64,000 nt of DNA from Desulfitobacterium dichloroeliminans LMG P-21439 (lineage in GTDB: Bacteria; Bacillota; Desulfitobacteriia; Desulfitobacteriales; Desulfitobacteriaceae): the NCBI RefSeq assembly GCF_000243135.2, contig NC_019903.1:596001-660000 (forward strand), in the 5' to 3' direction. Under the pieces are notes generated by a model that saw nothing but the letters and a program-made list of their open reading frames with translations, ran no database searches and was not told the origin of the DNA. Below, in pieces: positions 8,129 through 17,636 of the stretch (the stretch's first letter is position 1; every line of letters begins with the position of its first letter). The position numbers and the translations under genes were made by a program.

Positions 8129-9334
8129 ATGAAAAAGGTAGTGCTCGCATATTCTGGGGGATTAGATACCTCGATTATTATCCCTTGGTTGAAAGAAAAT
8201 TATGGTTATGAAGTAATTGCCATGGCGGCTGATCTCGGACAAGGTGAAGAACTGGAGCCCCTTCATGAAAAGGCCATTAAGAGTGGAGCCAGTAAATTAT
8301 ATATTGAGAATCTCCAAGAAGAGTTTGTTACTGATTTTATCTATCCGACCTTAAAGGCCGGAGCAATATATGAAGGAAAATATCTATTAGGTACCTCCTT
8401 TGCCCGCCCCTTAATCGCCCAACGCTTAGTGGAGATTGCGGAGAAAGAAGGGGCTGTGGCCATCGCTCATGGTGCCACAGGAAAAGGGAATGACCAAGTT
8501 CGCTTTGAACTAGCGGTCAAGGCCTTGAACCCTGATTTGGAAATCATTGCACCTTGGCGGATTTGGGATATTAAATCACGGGAAGATGCCATCGATTATG
8601 CGGTGGAGAGAGGGATTCCCGTGCCAGTAACTAAGGATCGCCCTTACAGCATGGACCGTAATGTTTGGCATCTCAGCCATGAAGGTGGCGATTTAGAAGA
8701 TCCCTGGAATGAGCCCAAGAAGGATCTCTATCTTCTTGGAGTGTCACCCGAAGATGCACCGGATCAAGCGGAATATGTGGAGCTGGATTTTGAACAAGGT
8801 ATCCCGGTCTCCCTAAACGGCGAGAAGCTAGGCCCTGTTCAGCTGTTGGAAGCCCTCAACGCAATCGGTGGCAAGCATGGCATAGGCATTGTTGATATGG
8901 TTGAAAACCGGCTGGTAGGCATGAAGTCCCGGGGTGTTTATGAGACCCCAGGTGGAGCCATCCTTTACACTGCGCATCAAGCTTTGGAGCACTTGACTCT
9001 GGATCGTTTAACCCTACATTATAAAGAACAAATTGCCCTGAAATATGCTGAACTCGTTTATGATGGCGTTTGGTTTTCTCCTTTGCGGGAAGCCTTGGAT
9101 GCTTTTGTCGATGTCACTCAGAAAAATGTCACAGGCACTGTACGCCTGAAGCTGTACAAAGGAAACTGCAGCTTAGCCGGAACTAAGTCCCCTTATTCTC
9201 TCTATAGTGAGGAATTTGCCACCTTCGGAAGAGATGGCGTTTATAATCAAAAGGATGCTGAAGGCTTCATCAACCTTTTTGGCCTTCCTCTTAAAGTCAG
9301 AGCACTTATGGAGAAAAAGTCAGGGTTGAGATAA
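8129..9334 (+). CDS. argG: Argininosuccinate synthase
   Basis: This enzyme condenses citrulline and aspartate, using ATP, to argininosuccinate. The 401-residue length is normal. The N-terminal ATP pyrophosphatase loop '[10 protein letters not shown]' is at residues 6-15, '[14 protein letters not shown]' near 115-128 binds citrulline and aspartate, and 'EDPWNEP' lies near 190. The start ATG follows AGAAAGGAAG. A strong terminator follows the stop, so argG probably ends a transcript that may begin at argF, and argH must have its own promoter. Confidence 0.97.
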   Translation: MKKVVLAYSGGLDTSIIIPWLKENYGYEVIAMAADLGQGEELEPLHEKAIKSGASKLYIENLQEEFVTDFIYPTLKAGAIYEGKYLLGTSFARPLIAQRLVEIAEKEGAVAIAHGATGKGNDQVRFELAVKALNPDLEIIAPWRIWDIKSREDAIDYAVERGIPVPVTKDRPYSMDRNVWHLSHEGGDLEDPWNEPKKDLYLLGVSPEDAPDQAEYVELDFEQGIPVSLNGEKLGPVQLLEALNAIGGKHGIGIVDMVENRLVGMKSRGVYETPGGAILYTAHQALEHLTLDRLTLHYKEQIALKYAELVYDGVWFSPLREALDAFVDVTQKNVTGTVRLKLYKGNCSLAGTKSPYSLYSEEFATFGRDGVYNQKDAEGFINLFGLPLKVRALMEKKSGLR

Positions 9335-9350
9335 CAGAGATCAAGAAATG

Positions 9351-9374
9351 AAGCGCCCTCTGGGCGCTTTTTAC
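9351..9374 (+). terminator. Terminator after argG
   Basis: An 8-bp GC-rich stem (AAGCGCCC / GGGCGCTT, loop TCT) is followed by a T run, 17 bp after the argG stop. Confidence 0.88.
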
Positions 9375-9463
9375 ACTTTATTCATTACCTTATTATTGTT
9401 AGCCAGGCGTTCAAGCGACAATATCACTAGAGAGACGCCTATTAAGAAAGGACGGAATACGAA

Positions 9464-10885
9464 ATGAAACTTTGGGGTGGCCGTTTCGAAAAATCCACAG
9501 ATGCTTTGGTGGAGGATTTTCATTCTTCCATATCCTTTGACCAGCGCTTATATAAGCAGGATATACAGGGTAGCATTGCTCATGCACGGATGCTCGGGGA
9601 AATCGGGGTCCTGACCGCGGAAGAAGCGCAGGAGATTATCGAAGGCCTTAAAGGCATCTTAACGGATATCCAAGCTGGAGCGATCGAATTTGAAATAGGT
9701 GCTGAAGACATCCATATGAATGTGGAGAAACTCCTGACAGAACGGGTAGGCACCGTAGGTAAGAAGGTGCATACGGGAAGAAGTCGTAATGATCAAGTGG
9801 CTCTTGATCTACGCCTTTTCCTTAGGGAAGAAATCGATCACACCAAGGATTTGCTGGTGGCACTTCTGCGAACCATCCTTAACCTAGCCAAGGAACACCA
9901 AGAGACCTGGATGCCCGGTTATACTCATATGCAAAAAGCCCAACCGATTACCTTTGCTCACCATATGATGGCTTATGCCCAAATGCTGCTCAGGGACCTA
10001 GGTCGTCTTCGGGATACCCGTAAACGCCTCAACGTATCACCTCTAGGCTCCGGAGCTTTGGCCGGCACAACCTTTCCCCTTAAGCGGGAAATGGTAGCGG
10101 CTGAGCTGGGCTTTGACGGGATTACTTGGAACTCCCTTGATGGAGTCAGTGATCGGGACTTTGCTTTGGAATTCCTCAGTGCTGCTTCCATCATTATGAT
10201 GCATCTTAGCCGCCTCTGTGAGGAGTTGGTGCTTTGGTCGACAGGAGAATTTCAATTCGTCATCATGGATGATGGTTACTCTACCGGATCGAGCATTATG
10301 CCGCAAAAGAAGAATCCTGATGTGGCAGAATTGGTCCGCGGCAAGACAGGTCGTGTCTACGGGGATCTAATGGCGCTACTCACCGTCATGAAAGGCCTTC
10401 CTTTGGCCTATAATAAAGACATGCAGGAGGATAAGGAGCAAGTCTTTGACGCTGTAGATACCGTGCAAAAGTCGCTCCTGGTAGTCGAACCCATGTTGAG
10501 AACCATAAAGGTCAATAAAGAGGCTATGGCAAAGGGTGCCAAGGGTGGCTTTACCAACGCTACCGATTTAGCCGATTACTTAGCTAAAAAGAACGTTCCC
10601 TTCCGAGAAGCTCATGAAATCGTGGGCAAGCTGGTTCTATACTGCTCAAAGCGAAGCTGTGGCTTAGAAGATCTAACCATAGAGGAGCTTCAAGAGCAAT
10701 CTCCCGTGTTTGAAGAAGATCTCTTTACCAGCATCGGTATTGAATATTGTGTTCGTCAACGGAATATTCCCGGCGGTCCTTCACCAACACGTGTCGCTCA
10801 AGCCATTGCTTGGACAGAAGATGCCCTGGCACAACTGTCCATTCAGTGGATAAGCCGGTTAGATTTCAGTCGAGAGCTGAAGTAA
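9464..10885 (+). CDS. argH: Argininosuccinate lyase
   Basis: The enzyme splits argininosuccinate into arginine and fumarate, the last step of the pathway. At 473 residues it is full length. 'KLWGGRFEK' opens the protein, 'VHTGRSRNDQVALDLRL' lies near 105-120, and the fumarase-superfamily signature 'GSSIMPQKKNPD' with the catalytic Ser loop lies near 280-291. A GAAAGGA site precedes the ATG. The gene follows argG at 130 bp with a terminator between. No promoter was confidently identified in that gap. Confidence 0.97.
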   Translation: MKLWGGRFEKSTDALVEDFHSSISFDQRLYKQDIQGSIAHARMLGEIGVLTAEEAQEIIEGLKGILTDIQAGAIEFEIGAEDIHMNVEKLLTERVGTVGKKVHTGRSRNDQVALDLRLFLREEIDHTKDLLVALLRTILNLAKEHQETWMPGYTHMQKAQPITFAHHMMAYAQMLLRDLGRLRDTRKRLNVSPLGSGALAGTTFPLKREMVAAELGFDGITWNSLDGVSDRDFALEFLSAASIIMMHLSRLCEELVLWSTGEFQFVIMDDGYSTGSSIMPQKKNPDVAELVRGKTGRVYGDLMALLTVMKGLPLAYNKDMQEDKEQVFDAVDTVQKSLLVVEPMLRTIKVNKEAMAKGAKGGFTNATDLADYLAKKNVPFREAHEIVGKLVLYCSKRSCGLEDLTIEELQEQSPVFEEDLFTSIGIEYCVRQRNIPGGPSPTRVAQAIAWTEDALAQLSIQWISRLDFSRELK

Positions 10886-10894
10886 GTTTTCTTA

Positions 10895-11120
10895 AGTGGA
10901 TAATGTGGATAACTCAAAAATCTGTGGATAACCCTTAATTATACCCATACGGGGTATATAAATAATTAAAAAACTCTTGGAAAAACAGGTGTACAGGCCC
11001 CGAAAGAAATAAAGAGCATAATTACCCTGTGCATAGTGTGGATAATTCTGTGGATAACCTTCGAATAAGTTCCCTATTGAAGTGGGTAATTCTGTATAGT
11101 TTTTTCTTTCCTGTGGACAA
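10895..11120. promoter_or_regulatory. DnaA-box cluster upstream of pncB
   Basis: The 334-bp gene-free gap between argH and pncB holds four perfect copies of TGTGGATAA (10904-10912, 10923-10931, 11037-11045, 11049-11057), the complement of the DnaA box TTATCCACA. Two one-mismatch copies lie at 10895-10903 and 11112-11120. All are in the same orientation. Such clusters outside oriC titrate or recruit DnaA. No dnaA or dnaN gene is near, so this is not evidently the origin. Confidence 0.7.
10940..10958. promoter_or_regulatory. CsoR-like palindromic operator
   Basis: TATACCC, a 5-bp spacer ATACG, then GGGTATA form a perfect 7-bp dyad that resembles the copper-sensor CsoR operator pattern (TACCC-N-GGGTA). 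No copper gene is adjacent, so its target is unclear. Confidence 0.4.
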
Positions 11121-11219
11121 ACTGAAGAGAGATATAATGACTTAAGGTGTGTTTTCTTTATAAATTGAAGAATGGTAGAAAAGAAGAAAAGTTGGAATTC
11201 AGGAAGGGGGAGGATTAAA

Positions 11220-12671
11220 ATGCGTGATGTAGCGCTGCTAACAGATCTATATCAACTGACTATGATGCAAGGCTATTACCAAAATGGTTATGCGGATAAG
11301 GATGCAGTTTTTGATCTGTACTTTCGCAAAATTCCAAGCGGCGGCGGTTATGCCATCGCTGCCGGACTAGAGCAGGTTGTGGAGTATATTGAGGGTCTGC
11401 AGTTTTCCGTGGACGATCTGGATTACCTAAAGGGATTAAATCTATTTGCTGAGGATTTTCTCAAGGTCTTACAGGACTTCCGCTTTCATGGGGATATCGA
11501 TGCCGTGCCCGAAGGTACGGTGGTGTTTCCCTATGAACCGATCCTGCGAGTGAAAGCGAGGATTTCAGAGGCTCAGTTGATTGAGACGGCGCTCTTAAAC
11601 ATCGTGAATTTTGAGACCCTGATCGCCAGCAAGGCTTCCCGGGTGGTGGCTGCCACCGGAGGGGGTAGTGTCATGGAATTTGGCCTCAGACGTGCCCAAG
11701 GACCTGACGCAGGAATTATGGGCTCGCGAGCCGCCTTTATCGGAGGGTGTCAATCGACTTCCAATGTGTTAGCAGGAAAGAGGTATGGGATACCCGTTTC
11801 CGGAACCCAGGCCCATAGTTGGATTCAATGCTTCCCTAGTGAATTGGCTGCGTTCCGTGCCTATGCTCGTACCTTCCCAGATCAGTGCCTGCTGTTGGTC
11901 GATACGTATAATGTCCTCAAATCGGGGGTCCCCAACGCCATTCAGGTGGGTTTAGAGCTGGAGGCAGAGGGACATCCTTTCTTAGGTATCCGCATTGACA
12001 GCGGTGATTTGACCTATCTATCCCGCGAAGCCCGCAAGAAGCTTGATGCTGCGGGCTTGAAGCATGCCAAGATTGTGGGCTCTAATGACTTGGATGAACA
12101 CACCATCACGGCTATACGAGCTCAGGGAGCGGCTATCGATTCCTGGGGGGTGGGCACCCATCTGATTACATCTAAAGACACGCCTGCTTTAGGCGGAGTG
12201 TATAAGCTGGCTGCGGAAGGCAAAGATGGACTATTCGAACCGCGTCTTAAGGTCTCTGAGAATATCAGCAAGATTACCAATCCGGGTATTAAGAAGATCG
12301 TGCGTTTTTACGATCAACAAGGGAAAGCCATGGCTGATCTCATTGCCTTAGAAGACGAACAGTTTCAAGAGCCCTTGACTATCTTTGATCCCATCCAGAC
12401 CTGGAAAAGGAAGACCCTGACCAATTTTAAGACTCGAGAGCTTCTGGTACCGGTTTTCCGAGGAGGCAAGCGGGTCTACGATCTTCCGAACCTTAAGGAG
12501 ATTCAAACCTATGCTCAAAGGGAATGTGATAGCTTGTGGGATGAAGTAAAGCGTTTGGTTAACCCGCATCACTATATCGTAGACCTATCTCCTAAACTTT
12601 TCGAGCTGAGACAGTCCTTATTGCTGGAGATTAGCAATTCAGTGGAAAAGGTAAGCAAAACCATGAAATAA
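11220..12671 (+). CDS. pncB: Nicotinate phosphoribosyltransferase
   Basis: It converts nicotinate and PRPP to nicotinate mononucleotide, the entry of the niacin salvage route. ATG 11220 (MRDVALLTDLYQLTMMQGY) is chosen because GGGGGAGG lies just before it; the open frame extends upstream to 11172 through that site. The product is 483 residues. Visible family segments are 'DLYQLTMMQGYYQNG' at the N-terminus, 'EFGLRRAQGPDAG' near 150 and 'GIRIDSGDL' near 255. It is followed by nadE 64 bp on, so the two genes likely form a nicotinate-to-NAD unit. A 7-bp hairpin (AGCGCTC/GAGCGCT) lies in the gap, without a T run. Confidence 0.93.
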   Translation: MRDVALLTDLYQLTMMQGYYQNGYADKDAVFDLYFRKIPSGGGYAIAAGLEQVVEYIEGLQFSVDDLDYLKGLNLFAEDFLKVLQDFRFHGDIDAVPEGTVVFPYEPILRVKARISEAQLIETALLNIVNFETLIASKASRVVAATGGGSVMEFGLRRAQGPDAGIMGSRAAFIGGCQSTSNVLAGKRYGIPVSGTQAHSWIQCFPSELAAFRAYARTFPDQCLLLVDTYNVLKSGVPNAIQVGLELEAEGHPFLGIRIDSGDLTYLSREARKKLDAAGLKHAKIVGSNDLDEHTITAIRAQGAAIDSWGVGTHLITSKDTPALGGVYKLAAEGKDGLFEPRLKVSENISKITNPGIKKIVRFYDQQGKAMADLIALEDEQFQEPLTIFDPIQTWKRKTLTNFKTRELLVPVFRGGKRVYDLPNLKEIQTYAQRECDSLWDEVKRLVNPHHYIVDLSPKLFELRQSLLLEISNSVEKVSKTMK

Positions 12672-12735
12672 GCGCTCTCAGAGCGAGCGCTATCAGGATT
12701 ACAAGTGTATTATGACATAGAGGAGGCTAAAACCT

Positions 12736-13503
12736 ATGTGGAGTCCTGAAGAATTAGAAGCACGAATCAATCAGACTGTAGAGTGGCTACGGGAGCGTGT
12801 TCAAGAGGCTCATGCTCAAGGTCTGGTAATTGGTGTCTCTGGCGGGGTAGATTCGGCTGTGGTGGCCGGCTTAAGTAAGCGTGCCTTTCCAGACAACTCC
12901 GTTGGGGTAGTGTTACCTGCTGGGTCGAACTCTGTGGATCGGGAGGATGCCCTCCTGACAACGACGACCTTGTCCTTGCCGACCATGGAAGTGGATCTGA
13001 CCCATGCTCACCAGGACATCCTAGCCTCAGTCAAAGCAGCACTGAGCGTACAAGGCTATACATTTGAGGAAAAATTAAGTCAGGGTAACTTAAAAGCGCG
13101 CTTGCGCATGGCTGCCTTATATACGGTAGCCAATGCCCTTAATTACCTTGTGGTCGGAACGGACAATGCCCCCGAGTCGTATACTGGGTATTTCACGAAA
13201 TATGGTGATGGTGGGGTTGATATTCTCCCCCTAGCCTCCCTAACCAAAGCTGAAGTGAGAGCCTGGGCAGCTCAGCTAGGGCTACCGGATAAAATCGTCA
13301 ATCGGGTTCCTACCGCTGGATTATGGGAGGGGCAAACCGATGAGCAAGAGATGGGAGTTACCTATGAACTCATCGATCGTTACCTCTTAGGGAAAGAGGT
13401 TCCCGAGGCTATCCAAACGAAGATTGAAGACATGCATCATCGAAGCGAACATAAGAGACAGGTGCCACCGGCTCTTGCCTTGCCTAAACTTACTGAGCTT
13501 TAG
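12736..13503 (+). CDS. nadE: NH3-dependent NAD+ synthetase
   Basis: It amidates deamido-NAD to NAD with ATP. The 255-residue single-domain form lacks the glutaminase domain, so it uses ammonia. The PP-loop 'GVSGGVDSAVVAGL' is at residues 33-46, 'GNLKARLRMAALYTVAN' near 116 and 'GTDNAPESYTGYFTKYGDGGVDILPL' near 137-162, all typical of NadE. A GGAGG site precedes the ATG. With pncB it supplies NAD from nicotinate; the intermediate adenylyltransferase NadD is not in the window. Confidence 0.95.
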   Translation: MWSPEELEARINQTVEWLRERVQEAHAQGLVIGVSGGVDSAVVAGLSKRAFPDNSVGVVLPAGSNSVDREDALLTTTTLSLPTMEVDLTHAHQDILASVKAALSVQGYTFEEKLSQGNLKARLRMAALYTVANALNYLVVGTDNAPESYTGYFTKYGDGGVDILPLASLTKAEVRAWAAQLGLPDKIVNRVPTAGLWEGQTDEQEMGVTYELIDRYLLGKEVPEAIQTKIEDMHHRSEHKRQVPPALALPKLTEL

Positions 13504-13605
13504 GTTTTTCAGCCTTGGTCTTGGGTAAATGCTTGTTTCCTGTGGCATATTTGTTAAGATTTAAATAGTATAGATGATGATATGCAAAAAAAGGGGGCAA
13601 GGTAG

Positions 13606-14181
13606 TTGCGAATCGGAGTAGACATCGATGGTGTGGTTTCTGATAGTTATAGGGCTTGGGTCAGGGAACTGAACGGGCATTTTGGAACCAATATTCTAGA
13701 ACTCAAGAATTACGATATGCATTTGGATTTTGGGGTATCTTGGGAAGCTATGGGCAAGTACTTCGATGATAATGTGGCTCATCTATTTGACATACCACAC
13801 CCTGTGGCTGGTGCAAAGGAAGGCATTGACAAGCTCATCAGGGAAGGCCATGAGGTGGTCTATGTTACTGCACGCTCCTTGGAGGAAGAAAAGTATACAG
13901 TGCGTTGGCTGGAAAAATACAAAATTCCTTATGAGCACATTCTTTTCACCAGCTTCCAATGCAAAGTAGAATACGCTTTGCATTGGAAACTGGAGATTTT
14001 CTTGGAAGATTACCTTGGTAATGCCCAGGCAATTTCTGAAGCAGGGATTCCTGTGCTCCTTTTGGATGCCAGCTATAACAAAGGGGAATTACCCTCGGGA
14101 ATCACTCGTTGCCAAGATTGGCATGAGATTATAAAAGAAATCAGAGAAAGGTCGTCCTATCCTAAATCCGCCTCAATATAA
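13606..14181 (+). CDS. HAD-family 5'-nucleotidase-like protein
   Basis: The 191-residue product starts at TTG 13606 behind AGGGGGCAAGG. The N-terminal 'RIGVDIDGVVSDS' has the HAD nucleophile Asp and the acid/base Asp two residues later. 'VVYVTARS' near residue 85 is motif II (Thr). A Lys and 'EIFLEDYLGNA' near 130-140 give motifs III and IV. The layout matches the 5'(3')-deoxyribonucleotidase/NagD-like C-type group, so phosphate hydrolysis on a small nucleotide or sugar phosphate is likely. The substrate is not assignable. It follows nadE by 100 bp and ends in a terminator. Confidence 0.82.
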   Translation: MRIGVDIDGVVSDSYRAWVRELNGHFGTNILELKNYDMHLDFGVSWEAMGKYFDDNVAHLFDIPHPVAGAKEGIDKLIREGHEVVYVTARSLEEEKYTVRWLEKYKIPYEHILFTSFQCKVEYALHWKLEIFLEDYLGNAQAISEAGIPVLLLDASYNKGELPSGITRCQDWHEIIKEIRERSSYPKSASI

Positions 14182-14185
14182 AAAT

Positions 14186-14213
14186 AAGGGAAGCCGTTTG
14201 GCTTCCCTTTAAC
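14186..14213. terminator. Bidirectional terminator
   Basis: A perfect 10-bp stem (AAGGGAAGCC, loop GTTT) lies between convergent genes. The stop of the minus-strand gene at 14209 overlaps its right arm. Confidence 0.8.
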
Positions 14214-14538
14214 GTTCCCTATTGTATTTCGAAGCGGACTTTAAAGAGCTGATTTGCTCATCTTTGCTCTGAGGTTTGTGTTTCTTATCCACTAGATGCT
14301 GGATTGCCATTATCGGATGTTGGAGAAGCATCCGAGGGCCAGCGTAACGCATGACTTCGCGAATCTTTTCACGCCTATCCTTTTTATAACAATGGACGGT
14401 GCAATCCCCGCATACGGGTTTGTCTTCCCCAAACATACAGTTCTCTGCTCGCTTCTGGGAATACTCTAAGAGCTCCTGGCATTCAGGGCATAGTCCAGTC
14501 TCAATCTTATGGTTATCTTTGCAGTAGAGCTTAATCAT
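14209..14538 (-). CDS. YgbA-like (nitric/nitrous-oxide-regulated) family protein
   Basis: The 109-residue cytoplasmic protein is Cys-rich in its first half: 'LYCKDNH', 'LCPECQELLEYSQKRAENC' and 'PVCGDCTVHCYKKDRREKIREVMRYAGPRMLLQHP'. This matches the YgbA_NO family as recalled, where E. coli ygbA is induced by nitrosative stress through NsrR. The conserved 'MRYAGPRMLL-x-HP' block is clear. The cysteines could bind metal or an Fe-S cluster, but this is not shown. The last 25 residues are basic and variable. No NsrR site was recognised upstream. It is a single gene. Confidence 0.8.
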   Translation of the reverse strand: MIKLYCKDNHKIETGLCPECQELLEYSQKRAENCMFGEDKPVCGDCTVHCYKKDRREKIREVMRYAGPRMLLQHPIMAIQHLVDKKHKPQSKDEQISSLKSASKYNRER

Positions 14539-14709
14539 GACCTCAACGGTCCTTTTTTCACGTTGTGCACGGGTGGTCTGAGCTATACTAACCCCTCCTC
14601 ATATCGAAAGTATCTCTCAATAGGGTTAGTATACCATAGCAAGGCGTATCCTAAGAAATGAAAGCTGTTTTCCAAAGCAATACCTTGTATAGAGAAAAAG
14701 TCCTGTTTT

Positions 14710-16059
14710 TTAGCCCACTAGGCTTTGCCCGACCTTATAGATATCTCCGGCACCTAAGGTTAAGACAAGATCCTCAGGAGCTAGGGTCTGAGCAAGATAG
14801 TCCCTGATGCCGTCAAGTGAGCTAATATAGCGGGCATTACCTCCTTGCTGGCAAATCAAGTCAGCTAGGGAGGAAGCAGAGACAGTGTTGAGATTTTTTT
14901 CCCGCGCAGAGGCAAAGATGTCCGCAATGACTACTTCATCAGCGGCCTGGAAGGATTCGGAGAACTCCCGGAGGAGCTTTTCTGTACGACTATAGGTATG
15001 GGGCTGGAACACAGCTCGAATACGACGGTCCGGGAAGGAGAGTCTTGCACCCTCCAAAGTGGAGCGAATTTCAGTGGGGTGATGGGCATAATCATCGACG
15101 ATCAGAGCGCCCGCATTCATGCCGATATGCTCAAAGCGGCGCTTAGTACCATTAAAGAGGCCCAACTTCTTTAATATCTGCTCCGGCGGAATTCCGATCT
15201 CGAGGCAGAGTGCGATGGCAGCCATGGCGTTCAAGATATTGTGCCTACCACTCACGTGGAGGTGTAGATCCCCAAGGTAGGCACCATGAGCCATGATTTT
15301 CATGGAGCTTCCGCCATCATGGAACTGGATATCCTTCGCGTAGATATCCGCTTCCTCGCTGAAGCCAAAGGTTATGATGGGTGCCTGGGAGTGAATGGAC
15401 TCCCGGTGCGGATCCTCATGCCAAATAAAAACTTTGCCTTGGGGCGGAATTTTCAGGGCGATTTCCGAAAAAGCCAAGATAACATCATCTAAGTTATGAA
15501 AATAATCAGGGTGATCAAATTCGATATTGGTGATTATTAAGTACTCTGGAGAATAATTAAGGAAATGGCGACGATATTCACAGGATTCAGCCAAGAAAAA
15601 ATCCCCTTGACCGGAATAAGCGTTACCACCGATGCTGGGAACATCGCTACCCACGACGATAGTGGGATCAATTCCGGACTGAAGCAGAGTCAGTCCGATC
15701 ATGGCAGTGGTTGTAGTCTTACCATGAGTTCCTGAGACAGCTATGCCACGTTTTTTGGACATGAGTCTACCCAGAAATTGAGCATAAGAGTAAACAGGGA
15801 TATTCAATTCCCTAGCGCGGGAAATTTCTTCATGGTTTTCATTATAGGCGGCTGAAGCCACAACCAAATCTGATTTTTCAACATTGGCGGCAGCAAAGGG
15901 AAGGACAGAAATATTGGCTCGCTCTAAGACCGCATCCGTGAAGAAGCGTTCGGAGACATCTGAACCCGTGATCTCTGCCCCTTCGATTTGAGCGGTAACT
16001 TGTGCTAAGGCACTCATGCCTGTTCCTTTAATCCCAACAAAATGAATATGTAACGGCAA
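14710..16059 (-). CDS. murC: UDP-N-acetylmuramate--L-alanine ligase
   Basis: MurC adds the first amino acid to UDP-MurNAc in peptidoglycan synthesis. TTG 16059 (LPLHIHFVGIKGTGMS) is preferred: GGAAGGGAAG precedes it by 7 nt and the glycine-rich nucleotide loop begins at once, as in other MurC proteins. The frame is open back to 16191, where it would overlap the cytochrome gene. The product is about 449 residues. 'VSGTHGKTTTTAMIG' is the ATP loop, 'ITNIEFDHPDYF' the metal site, and 'VDDYAHHPTEI' starts the C-terminal domain. It stands apart from any mur/div cluster. Confidence 0.93.
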   Translation of the reverse strand: MPLHIHFVGIKGTGMSALAQVTAQIEGAEITGSDVSERFFTDAVLERANISVLPFAAANVEKSDLVVASAAYNENHEEISRARELNIPVYSYAQFLGRLMSKKRGIAVSGTHGKTTTTAMIGLTLLQSGIDPTIVVGSDVPSIGGNAYSGQGDFFLAESCEYRRHFLNYSPEYLIITNIEFDHPDYFHNLDDVILAFSEIALKIPPQGKVFIWHEDPHRESIHSQAPIITFGFSEEADIYAKDIQFHDGGSSMKIMAHGAYLGDLHLHVSGRHNILNAMAAIALCLEIGIPPEQILKKLGLFNGTKRRFEHIGMNAGALIVDDYAHHPTEIRSTLEGARLSFPDRRIRAVFQPHTYSRTEKLLREFSESFQAADEVVIADIFASAREKNLNTVSASSLADLICQQGGNARYISSLDGIRDYLAQTLAPEDLVLTLGAGDIYKVGQSLVG

Positions 16060-16171
16060 GATACATCTTCCCTTCCAGTTTCGAACTCTACATTCCATTA
16101 TACCCAATCGCGACAGAAAATGTATCATTTTATACACGGAAATTTTTGGCGAGTTTATAGATGCTTTAGGC

Positions 16172-16834
16172 CTACGGTTTTTTCTGTTCATAACCTGTAA
16201 CCATGGACTGTAGATTGCATAGATCTTGCGTGACGCTGAGGTAGACGTGGAGAAGAATGGTGGAGGTCAAGTAGACCGCCCCCGTATATTTGACCATCCG
16301 CAGGACTTGAAGTCCTCCTAAGAGCTTTATAACCCAGTCGAGACGTTCCCCTGCCCAGTAGGAAGCCAGGGAGATGAAGACTAGAAAAGGAAAAAGGAGA
16401 AACCAGCTGCTAAAGATCATCTTTTGTCCCGGATTATACTGTCCATGGGGTGGAAGGCTCTGACGAAGATAAAAATAATAGGCAAAAACACTAGGGATAG
16501 TTTTAATATCCTGCCAAGAGAGAAGTAGGGTTTTATCCTTGCGCAGGACCATGTCCACCAAACGAAAGACAAAGAAGGCTGAAGCCAGCCAGCCAAAGCT
16601 CACGTGCACTACAAAAACCTTGCCGTAGGGGAGAGCAAGAAAGGGCAAGGGTTGATGAAGAATTAGGCCGGTAAGAATAATTCCAGTAAGGGAAAAGGCA
16701 AATCCCCAATGAAAAATCCGTACAGTGACTGGAAACCCCATGATTAGAGCATCTATCAGCTTTCCTTTGCGTAATTCTTTAAGGACAGGTGTACGAAGCT
16801 GAGGTTGAGAGGCATGATGTTTTTTATTATTCAA
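16172..16834 (-). CDS. [NiFe] hydrogenase cytochrome b subunit
   Basis: This would be the membrane anchor that takes electrons from the periplasmic-side hydrogenase to menaquinone. TTG 16834 is chosen for its GGAGG site and because it avoids the overlap with the large-subunit stop at 16854. The product is about 220 residues. 'VTVRIFHWGFAFSLTGIILTG', 'VFVVHVSFGWLASAFFVFRLV' and 'STILLHVYLSV' supply helices with the His haem ligands expected of HyaC/HydC, and 'YTGAVYLTSTILLHVY' is the last one. The gene itself is intact, but its partners upstream are disrupted, so it is probably an orphan in this strain. Confidence 0.85.
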   Translation of the reverse strand: MNNKKHHASQPQLRTPVLKELRKGKLIDALIMGFPVTVRIFHWGFAFSLTGIILTGLILHQPLPFLALPYGKVFVVHVSFGWLASAFFVFRLVDMVLRKDKTLLLSWQDIKTIPSVFAYYFYLRQSLPPHGQYNPGQKMIFSSWFLLFPFLVFISLASYWAGERLDWVIKLLGGLQVLRMVKYTGAVYLTSTILLHVYLSVTQDLCNLQSMVTGYEQKKP

Positions 16835-17636
16835 GTGCTTGACCTCCGGGCTGTTATACTCGAACGTTGAGGGTGTGCAGACGCTCGCCATCGATTAAAT
16901 GGACACTACAGGAGAAGCAAGGATCAAAGGAACGAATGACTCTCCCAGCCTCTTTTAATTCCGGATGTTCAATCTTGAGCCCGCGAATGGATAATTCTCC
17001 GACACTGCAATTTCCTGCTTCATCTCGGGAACTAAAGTTCCAAGCAGAGGGCGTGATGATTTGGTAATGTTTGACGCGTCCTTTTTCGATTTTTACCCAA
17101 TGACCCAAGGAGCCTCTCATCGCTTCGACATAGCCAATACCCATTCCCGATTCCTGCTCTACTTTGGTGTTTAGGGTCTCAGCACCGGGAACTAAGCGTT
17201 CTAGCCAGATCATCGCTGCCTCAGCGATCTTCTTGGCCTCCATGGCCCGAGACCAATGACGTCCAATGGCCCCATAACCGATGATTTTTTCCTTAGCCAC
17301 GACGGCACGAGCTAAGGGGCCTACCTCTAGAGCATGTCCTTGGTAACGAGGCGCTTTAATCCAAGTGTAACCATGAGGCTGATTCTTGTCGGGTACGGTT
17401 TTTTCCTGCCAAGGATGCACAGGTCCGGTTTGTTTATACCAGGCTGTCGTCACTTCTTCTGTAATAAAATGATCTTCGAAGGGGTGATGGTTATCTTGAA
17501 GGACGATCCCGTGGGGGAACAAGGTACTACCATCAGGCTGTGTGTAGCCACCTACTGAGAGGAAGTTGCCGTTTCCTTTGCCTAAATGAACATATTCTGA
17601 ATAACGCTCGGCCAAAAATTCCACATCCGGAATCAT

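Noticed and set aside
10886-11219. The DnaA-box cluster as the chromosome origin
   Set aside because: No dnaA, dnaN, gidA or rpmH gene is near, and no strongly AT-rich unwinding region was seen; a titration or regulatory cluster is the safer reading.
16060-16191. N-terminal extension of MurC to 16191
   Set aside because: It would add 44 atypical residues before the nucleotide loop and overlap the cytochrome gene; TTG 16059 has a strong ribosome site.
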